From Candidatus Poribacteria bacterium (GTDB lineage Bacteria; Poribacteria; WGA-4E; UBA9662), in contig PAQF01000065.1 in NCBI GenBank assembly GCA_002709695.1, positions 1 through 44,857 of the forward strand: a stretch of 44,857 nt of DNA. Direction: 5' to 3'. Under the pieces are notes generated by a model. That model was not told the origin of the DNA, searched no databases, and worked only from the letters and a program-made list of their open reading frames with translations. The translations under genes and the position numbers were made by a program. The number at the start of each line of letters is the position of its first letter. Positions within the stretch are counted from its first letter, which is position 1. Positions 1 to 7,393 of the stretch are shown in pieces.

Positions 1-537
1 GGAGCTGACGATTTTGGGTTTGGGAAAATTAAGTTTACAGATTTCGGTATCCAGCTTGACTTCTACTTACTGGAAGATCCGTTTCCCCCCAAAATAGAAA
101 TTCTGTTCAGGGCCAATACCGATCTGTTTTTCTATCAACTTATAATCAATCCTATCAATGGTGCTGGCAAAAAGAATATTGCACGTTGGTACAAGCGTGA
201 AGGTGAAGATCGCGGAACATGGAACGAATATATTGAGCAACGTGCAAAGCTCCCCATCCCGGTTGAGACCAAGGCCTGGTATACCCTGTCCATACTTGGG
301 AGAGGATCCAATTTTGAACTCTACATCAAAAGAAAAGAAGAAGCTAGTTCAAAAAAGGTTTGTGCTTGGAGAGACACAAAGAACCTTCATCCGGAAGGAG
401 TCATGGGTATTCATACCAACCAATTGCAACACTACTATATTGACAATGTCAAGATTTATGACAAACCGCTTGACGTTGAATTGAGCGTAGAATCCCATGA
501 AAAACTAACCGTCGCTTGGGCAACTTTAAAACGATAA
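1..537 (+). CDS. C-terminal part of a LamG/DUF1080-like (concanavalin A-fold) protein, 5' end cut off
   Basis: The window opens inside this gene: frame 1 is open from base 1 to the TAA at 535-537, giving 178 residues and no start. The pattern is that of a concanavalin-like beta-sandwich: a stretch reading AWYTLSILGRGSNFELYI, then a late GVMGIHTNQLQHYYIDNVKIYD strand pair, which is typical at the end of LamG and DUF1080 (3-keto-disaccharide hydrolase) domains. Such domains bind or cleave glycans outside the cell. After the domain there is a short tail, SVESHEKLTVAWATLKR, that resembles the tail of the next gene. The family call rests on the strand pattern only, and whether it is an enzyme or a lectin module cannot be told without the missing N-terminus. 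A different-frame reading at 158-484 is rejected. Confidence 0.6.
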   Translation, partial: GADDFGFGKIKFTDFGIQLDFYLLEDPFPPKIEILFRANTDLFFYQLIINPINGAGKKNIARWYKREGEDRGTWNEYIEQRAKLPIPVETKAWYTLSILGRGSNFELYIKRKEEASSKKVCAWRDTKNLHPEGVMGIHTNQLQHYYIDNVKIYDKPLDVELSVESHEKLTVAWATLKR

Positions 538-588
538 AGAGTCTACCGATAAAACAAAACACCTGCTTGACATAGCATACACATTTTC

Positions 589-618
589 TTGACGCTTCAC
601 ACAAGGAATAGTTATAAT
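589..618 (+). promoter_or_regulatory. Sigma70-type promoter of the secreted-protein gene at 692
   Basis: TTGACG at 589-594 and a perfect TATAAT at 613-618 are separated by 18 nt. Transcription would start near 625, giving a leader of about 65 nt that contains a strong AGGAGG at 675-680, 11 nt before the ATG at 692. A second TTGACA at 567-572 lacks a matching -10. This is among the best promoter matches in the window. Confidence 0.65.
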
Positions 619-691
619 GACAAAGCTATGTAACATTACAGAACCAGTCAGGTAAATTTAATTCATCCAAACATAGGAGGAAATTAAAAAA

Positions 692-1579
692 ATGAGTTCA
701 AATTTCAAGTTTTTAGTAATTCTAGCAATTCTCGTTAGTACCAGCATGTTTTCAGTCAGTATGGCTGGCGATTTTGCTATTTATTCCGGCCCAACTAATC
801 CCGGCTGGATTTCGGATGGGGCAGTTGAAGAAATTGTTAAAACTGTAACCAAGCACGCTGGTGTGAAAGCCATGTTTGATAATATCGATAACTATGGTGA
901 CGGCGACGAAGTTGGTAACAAATCACCATTAGGAAAATGGTTAATATCCCATACTAATAATGGTCAAACAGATGTAGTTTTCACCGCATGCGGAACATGT
1001 CCCAGTTCTTTCTATCAGTTTCCCAACAAAGATCCCGACGGATCAAACATTGAAAATTTCATTGAAGCTGGTAACATCCACATTAACGTGGCTGATTGGA
1101 TTTACTACATGAGTTATGAGGGTGGTGTTCGTAGTGCAGATAATGGTGCTCAGGGCGCAGCCAATGTGTTTGATATTCCCGGTCTTAGTTTCGGCAACAG
1201 GGGAAGTGACTTCCAACCTACGGCAGAAGGAAAGAAGTATATCCCATCATTAAAGCCATTCGATTCAACACGACCATGGCATATGGAACAATTCAAAGGG
1301 ACACCATGGGACCTAGTCGCATTTGCAGTTGATAAAGGTGACAAGAACAGTGGCGATCCAGTAGTGGCAATTTCTAAAAAAGAAGGAAAAGATGGAACAG
1401 GCATGATTGCTGCTATGTGGCAGAAAGATGCTCCTGTTTGGGCAGGCAAACCAGACCCTCGTGGTATCGGGGTTGCAGAATTCATGGTCAACTGGTTGCA
1501 AGAAAATGCTACTTTTGCCGTTAACCCAAAAGAGAAGATGTCAACAACTTGGGGGTATGTCAAAGCCAGAAGAAAGTAA
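692..1579 (+). CDS. Secreted protein of unknown function, possibly ThuA/GATase-like fold
   Basis: A 295-residue protein with a clear signal peptide: basic start, hydrophobic core FLVILAILVSTSMFSVS, and likely cleavage after SMA near residue 25. The mature part shows alternating strands and helices (DFAIYSG at the start, DVVFTACGTCPSSFY near 100, NIHINVADWIYYMSY near 135, GVAEFMVNWLQ near 265). This resembles the class-I glutamine-amidotransferase/ThuA-like fold, but I see no convincing catalytic triad, so no activity is assigned. The pair in CGTC is the only obvious cysteine motif. The last 20 residues (AVNPKEKMSTTWGYVKARRK) are similar in pattern to the tail of the upstream gene. The gene stands alone, with its own promoter at 589-618, a strong Shine-Dalgarno and a terminator at 1624-1656, so it is probably well expressed. 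Confidence 0.75.
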   Translation: MSSNFKFLVILAILVSTSMFSVSMAGDFAIYSGPTNPGWISDGAVEEIVKTVTKHAGVKAMFDNIDNYGDGDEVGNKSPLGKWLISHTNNGQTDVVFTACGTCPSSFYQFPNKDPDGSNIENFIEAGNIHINVADWIYYMSYEGGVRSADNGAQGAANVFDIPGLSFGNRGSDFQPTAEGKKYIPSLKPFDSTRPWHMEQFKGTPWDLVAFAVDKGDKNSGDPVVAISKKEGKDGTGMIAAMWQKDAPVWAGKPDPRGIGVAEFMVNWLQENATFAVNPKEKMSTTWGYVKARRK

Positions 1580-1623
1580 GTCACACATTTAAGGTTAACT
1601 CAGTTTCCACCTATCATAAAAAA

Positions 1624-1656
1624 GCCGTGGTACGAATATTGTGCCACAGTTTTTTT
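1624..1656 (+). terminator. Rho-independent terminator after the secreted-protein gene
   Basis: GTGGTAC (1627-1633) pairs with GTGCCAC (1641-1647), including one G-U wobble, around a 7-nt loop. A run of seven T follows at 1650-1656. It lies 45 nt past the stop at 1579. Confidence 0.7.
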
Positions 1657-1881
1657 ATGCCTCGATATGTAGGCATCTATTCTATGTCCTATGATAAACA
1701 CAAAAAAATTAAGCTCGAAGCTATCTATGCAAATTTTTAACAACTTATGCTTCGTTCAAAAGCGCTGAAATAGTGTAAAAAAATACTATACGCAACTGTA
1801 AGTCAGTTTGTTGTATTTTAACCAAGAAAAAGATTCAAATTTCCTGCTTGCATGAACCCAGGTTGTAGATGACTGATATGA

Positions 1882-2136
1882 CACTCAAGAGAAAAAACTC
1901 AAGGCGAAAAACTATCAGCATCATTGGAACATGCCAATCTGCTGTACTTCTCTGGTAAGCATAAAGAAGTAATACAAGCAAGAAATAAGAGGGACTATTT
2001 AGCCATTAGCCCTATGACATAGGACAAGAAAGGAACGCCATTAAACTGGGCGGGGTGGTATTTTGAGAATACAAAAATCCAGAAATACTTGAAAAGCTAC
2101 AATAATTTCTCTAAACAGCGCTCAAGAGACACTTAA
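1882..2136 (+). pseudogene. Possible remnant of a small coding region with an in-frame stop
   Basis: In one frame, 84 codons run from just after a TGA (1879-1881) to TAA (2134-2136), interrupted only by a TAG at 2020-2022. The residues read like real protein (for example SLEHANLLYFSGKHKEVI before the stop and TPLNWAGWYFENTKIQKYL after it), but there is no start codon before the internal stop and no Shine-Dalgarno. I do not recognise a family. By chance alone a frame this open is not very rare, so the call is weak. The 3' end overlaps the convergent XRE gene by 15 nt. In the rest of the gap (1657-1881) I see no gene. Confidence 0.25.
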
Positions 2137-2526
2137 CTTAGCCTCTTGCATGCCATCTTCATCCTTCCTGGTTCTAAGAAATTGATAAAATTCAAACATC
2201 ATTTCCTTGTCTTTTTCAGGTAGTTCCATCATCCCTTTGAACATCATACTAACCTTGGGATCGGCAAGCAGATCGTCGTAACTTTCGCGTCTTTTGCCAA
2301 GTAAATAGTCAGTCGTCACCTTAAGTGCATCAGCTAAATTTGATAACGTATCAAAAGATGGTTTACGAGTTCCAGATTCAAACTGAGATATAGCCGCAGG
2401 TGTTAGTGAAGATTGTTTAGCAAGCTCAGTTTGCGTAATAGACAATTGTTTGCGACGATCCTTGATTAACTTTGATATATGTATGTCAACAACGTGATTG
2501 CCATTACTTCTCCCTTTGATTGGCAT
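2122..2526 (-). CDS. XRE-family (Cro/CI-type) helix-turn-helix transcriptional regulator
   Basis: A cytoplasmic DNA-binding regulator of 134 residues. An HTH_3 domain spans about residues 15-75, with the recognition region QTELAKQSSLTPAAISQFES and the usual ending SNLADALKVTTDYLLG. The C-terminal half (MELPEKDKEMMFEFYQFL) is a short charged helix, as in many XRE regulators, likely for dimerisation. I place the start at the ATG at 2524-2526 because AAGGAGG (complement of 2536-2542) lies 9 nt upstream. The longer reading from 2571 would add 15 residues with no family support. The gene is divergent from the CBS gene at 2826, with a 12-bp perfect palindrome between them, so it may control that gene and itself. 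The ligand or signal is unknown. Confidence 0.85.
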   Translation of the reverse strand: MPIKGRSNGNHVVDIHISKLIKDRRKQLSITQTELAKQSSLTPAAISQFESGTRKPSFDTLSNLADALKVTTDYLLGKRRESYDDLLADPKVSMMFKGMMELPEKDKEMMFEFYQFLRTRKDEDGMQEAKLSVS

Positions 2527-2725
2527 CGTTATCTTCCTCCTTAGCGCTGTCTTTGAATTTGCTAGTTTCAAGAAAATTTTCGGCTATTCCTACTTTAGAG
2601 TTTCCCATGATTACTCATAAATTTCTTTTAGAGATCAATAACCATAACGAATCGCTTTTTTAAAAGTTTCAAGGTTTACTCGCACTTTCTCAAATTTGAT
2701 AGCCAATGACGATTGAAAAACAGAC

Positions 2726-2737
2726 TAGCATATGCTA
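2726..2737. promoter_or_regulatory. Perfect 12-bp palindrome, candidate operator
   Basis: TAGCATATGCTA is identical to its own reverse complement. It sits in the 299-bp divergent region between the XRE gene (start 2526, minus) and the CBS gene (start 2826, plus), 34 bp upstream of the TATAAT at 2772. Dimeric XRE regulators bind short palindromes of this kind. The link to this regulator is inference. Confidence 0.4.
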
Positions 2738-2771
2738 ATATAGCTCTGAGTTAATCAAGCACGATATTCTA

Positions 2772-2777
2772 TATAAT
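2772..2777 (+). promoter_or_regulatory. -10 element (TATAAT) for the CBS/kor block
   Basis: A perfect TATAAT 49 nt before the ATG at 2826. No good -35 is seen 16-19 nt upstream, which would fit a promoter needing an activator, possibly acting at the palindrome at 2726-2737. AGGAGG at 2816-2821 is the Shine-Dalgarno of the downstream gene. Confidence 0.4.
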
Positions 2778-2825
2778 TAAGGTTCGAAATTCGGCTTTTC
2801 GTCGCGAGTTTGCTGAGGAGGTATA

Positions 2826-3278
2826 ATGGACGCACGAGCTATGTATTCCCCCATTAGTTCATTAAGTTTCCACAAACCTATCACTGTTGAAACTGGGGCC
2901 TCGGTTCCAGACGTTATACTTTGTATGCAGGAAGGCGATCCAAATCATGAGCGTGGTACAGGTTGTATTCTGGTTGTTAAGGAGAAACAACTCATCGGTA
3001 TAGTCACCGAGCGGGATCTAATGCAAAAGGTCATTGGAAAAAATCTAGACGCCAATGATGTCATCGTAAATACAATTATGACAGAATCACCAGACTCACT
3101 GATGATTGATGACCCAATCGCTTTCGCTTTAAATATCATGCACTTTGATAGGTGCCGCCATGTGCCCTTGGTAGATGAAAACCAAGTTCCCGTTGGCATT
3201 GTGTCTAGTAGAGATATTGTTGCTTATTCCGCTGAGTTTTTGAAGATGGACAACAACCAAATTGATGGTGAAAGATAA
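2826..3278 (+). CDS. CBS-domain pair protein
   Basis: A 150-residue protein made almost entirely of two CBS motifs (a Bateman module). The first covers about residues 10-75 (VKEKQLIGIVTERDLMQKV) and the second about 80-140 (VDENQVPVGIVSSRDIVAY). CBS pairs bind adenine nucleotides such as AMP, ATP or SAM and sense energy state; stand-alone ones act on partner proteins. It precedes a second CBS gene and the korAB genes on the same strand with no terminator in between, so it may tune that enzyme to energy charge (inference). AGGAGG lies 4 nt before the ATG. The segment EGDPNHERGTGC in the first motif is longer than usual for a loop there. Confidence 0.85.
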   Translation: MDARAMYSPISSLSFHKPITVETGASVPDVILCMQEGDPNHERGTGCILVVKEKQLIGIVTERDLMQKVIGKNLDANDVIVNTIMTESPDSLMIDDPIAFALNIMHFDRCRHVPLVDENQVPVGIVSSRDIVAYSAEFLKMDNNQIDGER

Positions 3279-3389
3279 GCAAATTATGATCTGTGGAATC
3301 TTGTTAAGATTAAGATTTTTTTCGGCTAATCAAACGACTTTAGTAAGCAAAAAAAATTTAACTGATGATAAAACTTAAGGAAAGACAAG

Positions 3390-3929
3390 ATGCCTTATGA
3401 AGATATGATTGCAGATGAGATGGCACTGATGGAGGAACAATTAGCAGAGCCTTCTAAATCATTAGGCGATCACGAAATCCAAGTGCCGCTCTCCTCTTTG
3501 ATGGAAGAAATTACGACAGTTAACAGTGGATCGAGTGTCCAAGAAGCATCAAATCTAATGATTAAGAATAATATAGGTTATGTGGTTGTAACAAAAGGCG
3601 AGAAGCTAATCGGAATTTTTGGTGAACGAGATATTTTGTTGCATTTTTTCAACGCCGATCTGGATTCATGGGATAATTTGGTTGTAGACAACCACATGAA
3701 GGAAAATCCCAAAACCCTTCAACCAGACGATTTGTTGGACACAGCGATTTTCTTTATGGCAAGTGGAGGCTATCGTCATATCCCGATTGTAGATGATCGA
3801 CATAAACCAATCGGAATGGTGTCGATTCTGAGCATCATTACATATTTGATAGAACATTTTCCGCAAGAAGTCTTGACTTTACCTCCAAGACCTATTCGTG
3901 ATGCCATGCAAGCTCGCGAAGGCGCATAA
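3390..3929 (+). CDS. Second CBS-domain pair protein with acidic N-terminal extension
   Basis: A 179-residue protein with an acidic leader of about 30 residues (MPYEDMIADEMALMEEQLAE), then two CBS motifs at about 33-98 (GEKLIGIFGERDILLHF) and 102-160 (VDDRHKPIGMVSILSII). It is related to the CBS gene just upstream but is clearly diverged, so this is an old duplication and not a recent copy. The gap to the first CBS gene is 111 nt and to korA 122 nt; I see no convincing terminator in either. AAGGAAAG stands ahead of the ATG. A role in sensing adenine nucleotides for the neighbouring oxidoreductase is plausible but inferred from context. A TPP-dependent enzyme beside paired CBS proteins is the main functional clue. 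Confidence 0.85.
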   Translation: MPYEDMIADEMALMEEQLAEPSKSLGDHEIQVPLSSLMEEITTVNSGSSVQEASNLMIKNNIGYVVVTKGEKLIGIFGERDILLHFFNADLDSWDNLVVDNHMKENPKTLQPDDLLDTAIFFMASGGYRHIPIVDDRHKPIGMVSILSIITYLIEHFPQEVLTLPPRPIRDAMQAREGA

Positions 3930-4051
3930 ATAATATGAATACTTTAAAAAAACACGATACTATTCCATAAAACCGAACTAAAGTTTTTTCAGTTTGCTAA
4001 CTAGTAGTAACTAAGTCTAAAGTTCAAGATAATGATTTCAAGGAACGTTCA

Positions 4052-5896
4052 ATGAGCAAACCAAGGCAAACAATTGAAGATGCCGTTGTGCTCTTTGCTG
4101 GTGATTCAGGTGATGGCTCGCAAACAATTGGAGCACAGATGACACAGACCTCTGCAATGGCTGGAAACGATGTCTCAACGCATCCGGATTTCCCTGCTGA
4201 GATCAGGGCACCTGCAGGCTCACTAGCTGGTGTTTCCGGGTTCCAGCTACATTTTTCGAGTCAGGACATCTTTACTCCAGGCGATAAATGCGATGTCTTA
4301 GTAGCTATGAACCCTGCGGCATTACGTGAAAATCACGAACATCTTAAGCCAAATGGTCTTCTTATCGTCAATATAGACAACTTTCAGAAAAAAAACCTGA
4401 ATCTAGCTGGTTATGTTTCCAATCCACTGGAAGATGATTCACTCAGTCAATTTCAGATCTTTTCAATTGAATTAACACGCTTAACACACGAAGCACTCGC
4501 AGAAACCGAGTTAAGTTCTAAAGAGAAGGATTTATGTAAAAACTTTTTTGCACTGGGCGTGATTTTTTGGTTGTTCAACCGCCCGATAGATTACACTTTA
4601 AAATTTATCACAGAAACGCTTGGAGCACGATACCCTAAATTTGTCGAACCAAACATCCTTGCACTGAAAGCGGGAATCGCTTTTGCAGAAGCAACAGATC
4701 AGGTCGCATCTACGTATGAAGTCAAACCAGCTAAATTCCAACCCGGAAAGTACCGAAATATTATGGGGAACGCAGCTGCAGCTATTGGTTTAATCGCGGC
4801 TTCTCAAAAAGCAGACCTGCAACTTGTTTACGGCAGTTATCCGATCACACCAGCAAGCGATATTTTACATGAGCTCTCAAAATACAAGGAATTTGGTGTT
4901 AAAACCATGCAAATGGAGGATGAAATAGCGGCAGTGGGTTCGGCAATCGGTGCGTCCTACGGTGGAGCCCTAGGGGTTACAGGCAGCAGTGGTCCTGGTA
5001 TTGCTCTTAAAGGAGAAGCTATTGGTTTAGCTGTGATGGTAGAACTACCTCTTGTAATCCTTAATATTCAAAGGGCAGGGCCGTCAACAGGAATGCCGAC
5101 CAAAACAGAGCAGTCAGACCTTTTACAGGTGCTGTATGGTAGGAACGGAGAATCCCCCGTTCCTGTTATTGCTGCGTCAAGACCATCGGACTGTTTCGCC
5201 ACAGCGTACGAAGCTGCCAGAATCGCACTTAAATATATGACGCCGGTTTTCTTCCTGTCTGACAATTCCATCGCCAATGGAGCTGAACCTTGGCAGATTC
5301 CTGAAGTAGCTACACTACCAGAGATAGAAACTCGTATTGAGAACAATGGTAACAATACCCAAGATTTTATGCCATATGCCCGTGATGAAGAAACACTTGC
5401 TCGGCCTTGGGCAATTCCTGGAACTCCCGGGCTAGAACATCGAATTGGTGGCTTAGAGAAGCAAGACCTAACTGGCAATGTAAGCTACGACCCTGACAAT
5501 CACGAAAAAATGTGTCAGCTAAGAAATGAAAAAGTAGCAAAGATTGCCAACGACATTCCGCCAACCGAAGTCTTTGGCCAAAATAATGAGGAACTTCTCA
5601 TCATCGGTTGGGGAGGCACCTTTGGAACATTAAGAACAGCAGTTAAAAACAAGCAGGCCGAAGGTGTTTCTGTCTCACATGTACATTTGAGGTATCTAAA
5701 CCCGCTTCCCGAGGATCTAGGTGATATTATGAGTCGATTCAAGAAAGTAGTCGTTGCCGAATTGAACTTAGGCCAGATTGTCACTATAATTCGTGCTCGC
5801 TATCTTGTTGATGCTATAAGCTTCAACAAGATCCAGGGACAACCGTTTTATGTTTACGAAGTTGAAAGTAAAATCGACGAAATTTTAGAAAGGTAA
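4052..5896 (+). CDS. korA: 2-oxoacid:ferredoxin oxidoreductase, fused gamma-alpha subunit
   Basis: A 614-residue subunit. Residues 1 to about 200 are the gamma domain (VVLFAGDSGDGSQTIGAQM, PAEIRAPAGSLAGV). Residues about 230-610 are the alpha (pyrimidine-binding) domain, with YGSYPITPASDILHEL, MQMEDEIAAVGSAIGASYGG and GSSGPGIALKGEAIGLA. With KorB it oxidatively decarboxylates a 2-oxoacid to its acyl-CoA, reducing ferredoxin, or runs in reverse for CO2 fixation. The YPITPASDIL motif and the gamma-alpha fusion fit the 2-oxoglutarate (KorAB) class best, but pyruvate or branched substrates cannot be excluded. Only 2-5 nt separate it from korB, so the two are translated together. AAGGAACG lies 8 nt before the ATG. 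It carries no ferredoxin domain. Confidence 0.92.
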   Translation: MSKPRQTIEDAVVLFAGDSGDGSQTIGAQMTQTSAMAGNDVSTHPDFPAEIRAPAGSLAGVSGFQLHFSSQDIFTPGDKCDVLVAMNPAALRENHEHLKPNGLLIVNIDNFQKKNLNLAGYVSNPLEDDSLSQFQIFSIELTRLTHEALAETELSSKEKDLCKNFFALGVIFWLFNRPIDYTLKFITETLGARYPKFVEPNILALKAGIAFAEATDQVASTYEVKPAKFQPGKYRNIMGNAAAAIGLIAASQKADLQLVYGSYPITPASDILHELSKYKEFGVKTMQMEDEIAAVGSAIGASYGGALGVTGSSGPGIALKGEAIGLAVMVELPLVILNIQRAGPSTGMPTKTEQSDLLQVLYGRNGESPVPVIAASRPSDCFATAYEAARIALKYMTPVFFLSDNSIANGAEPWQIPEVATLPEIETRIENNGNNTQDFMPYARDEETLARPWAIPGTPGLEHRIGGLEKQDLTGNVSYDPDNHEKMCQLRNEKVAKIANDIPPTEVFGQNNEELLIIGWGGTFGTLRTAVKNKQAEGVSVSHVHLRYLNPLPEDLGDIMSRFKKVVVAELNLGQIVTIIRARYLVDAISFNKIQGQPFYVYEVESKIDEILER

Positions 5897-5901
5897 ATTT
5901 G

Positions 5902-6978
5902 GTGAAAAGAAAATTCCGTTCCGGAGCAGGAGCAGTGAAAGAATTAAATTCTGCTCCTGTTGCTGTCCCAACCCTGACCAACAGAGACTTTGAATCTGAT
6001 CAAGACAAAAGATGGTGTCCCGGTTGTGGCGATTATTCCATTTTGAAACAAACTCAGAAGATCCTTCCTGATCTCGGTATTCCGCGAGAACAACTCGTCT
6101 TCGTATCAGGAATTGGGTGTTCAAGTCGTTTCCCTTATTATATGAATACTTATGGGTTTCATTCAATTCACGGTCGGGCACCGACCATTGCTTCTGGGTT
6201 GAAGGCTACAAATCCCGATCTGTCTGTTTGGGTAATAACAGGTGATGGGGATTCTCTATCCATTGGTGGCAACCACTTCATACACCTTCTTCGCCGAAAT
6301 TTTGATATCAACGTGCTATTGTTTAATAACCAGATCTACGGTTTAACAAAAGGACAGTACTCACCAACTTCCGAAGTTGGCAAAATAACTAAGTCTACAC
6401 CAGCAGGTTCAATTGATAACCCCTTCAATCCAATTAGCATTGCTTTAGCCGCGGGAGCAACTTTTGTAGCACGTAGCCTTGATAGAGATACTAAACATCT
6501 ACCAACCATGATGAAAGCAGCTTTTGAGCACAAAGGAACATCATTCGTTGAAATTTATCAAAACTGCAATATCTTTAATGATGGAGCCTTTTTCACCTAT
6601 ACCGAAAAAGCAACCAAAGCAGATAACGTCGTCCAACTTGAACATGAAGAGCCATTGATTTTTGGTGCTAACTTGGACAAAGGAATCATACTAAACGGGT
6701 TTCAACCTGAAGTTATTTCACTCAATAATGATAGCACATATACAACTGAGGATCTTATTACACACGATCAATTCACAGACGACCCAACTCTGGCACACTT
6801 CCTAAGCCGAATGACAGAAAATGAAGAACTTCCCTTACCAATAGGAATTTTTCGCAGTATCCAACGGCCTTGCTACGAAGATGCATTGACACAACAGATC
6901 GACACCCAAAAAAAGAAGAAAGGTAAAGGCGATCTCGAATCACTTCTTAATGCCGGCGATACATGGGTTGTCAATTGA
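5902..6978 (+). CDS. korB: 2-oxoacid:ferredoxin oxidoreductase beta subunit
   Basis: The catalytic TPP-binding partner of KorA, 358 residues. CPGCG near residue 39, the Cys in GIGCSSRFP and the Cys in NCNIFND match the four cysteines that bind the single [4Fe-4S] cluster in two-subunit enzymes of this class. GDGDSLSIGGNHF with NNQIYGLTKGQ forms the TPP/Mg2+ site. I prefer the GTG at 5902, 8 nt after GAAAGG; a TTG at 5899 is in frame and adds one residue. The C-terminal 100 residues (from about 260) are less conserved and end in a lysine-rich DTQKKKKGKGD stretch. The family is firm, while the exact substrate follows KorA and is inferred as 2-oxoglutarate. Confidence 0.92.
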   Translation: MKRKFRSGAGAVKELNSAPVAVPTLTNRDFESDQDKRWCPGCGDYSILKQTQKILPDLGIPREQLVFVSGIGCSSRFPYYMNTYGFHSIHGRAPTIASGLKATNPDLSVWVITGDGDSLSIGGNHFIHLLRRNFDINVLLFNNQIYGLTKGQYSPTSEVGKITKSTPAGSIDNPFNPISIALAAGATFVARSLDRDTKHLPTMMKAAFEHKGTSFVEIYQNCNIFNDGAFFTYTEKATKADNVVQLEHEEPLIFGANLDKGIILNGFQPEVISLNNDSTYTTEDLITHDQFTDDPTLAHFLSRMTENEELPLPIGIFRSIQRPCYEDALTQQIDTQKKKKGKGDLESLLNAGDTWVVN

Positions 6979-7393
6979 GCTAAAATTCATTAGGTCTCAC
7001 ACAGTTAATTAGGAGTTGATCAGTTTTTTTCAATCTCCGTTAACCTTGAAAGCTGCCCAAACACCCTACCAGTTTCATAGCTACAGCCCACTTAGTATAC
7101 CAACACCATCTGTGTTAATTGTTAAAACCAATTCAAAATGGTGAAGAAAGTCAATGTATAATTATTTCTACTTAACCATACCAGTTTTTTGCTTGCTTCG
7201 GCAACTGTGAATTGCCAATGATGGGAGGGAAGAGGATTAAATGCCAAAACAATTTCCTGATAACATCCACTTTAACTAAGCTAAAAAATAATAATGTCAT
7301 TTAAAGAATATCGTACCGAATGGTATAATCATTATAATTACCCAATTCTGCAGTTAGACCATTGAAAACGTAAAATCACCGTTAGTTAAGTGT
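6979..7393. other. 415-bp gap with hairpins and -10 boxes, no gene seen
   Basis: No coding region is visible. GGAGTTGA (7012-7019) can pair with TCAA-CTCC (7030-7038, one bulged T) around a T-rich loop, but no T run follows, so it is a poor terminator for korB. A second structure has outer arms CACCAT (7104-7109) and ATGGTG (7138-7143) enclosing AATTG (7117-7121) and CAATT (7129-7133). Two TATAAT boxes at 7324-7329 and 7333-7338 lie about 60 nt before the peptidase start at 7394; neither has a good -35. Confidence 0.35.

Noticed and set aside
158-484. Plus-strand reading of 108 residues at the window start
   Set aside because: It is in another frame of the partial LamG-like gene, which is open from base 1 to 537 with protein-like content.
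1150-1584. 144-residue minus-strand reading
   Set aside because: Antisense to the secreted protein at 692-1579, with no Shine-Dalgarno or family features.
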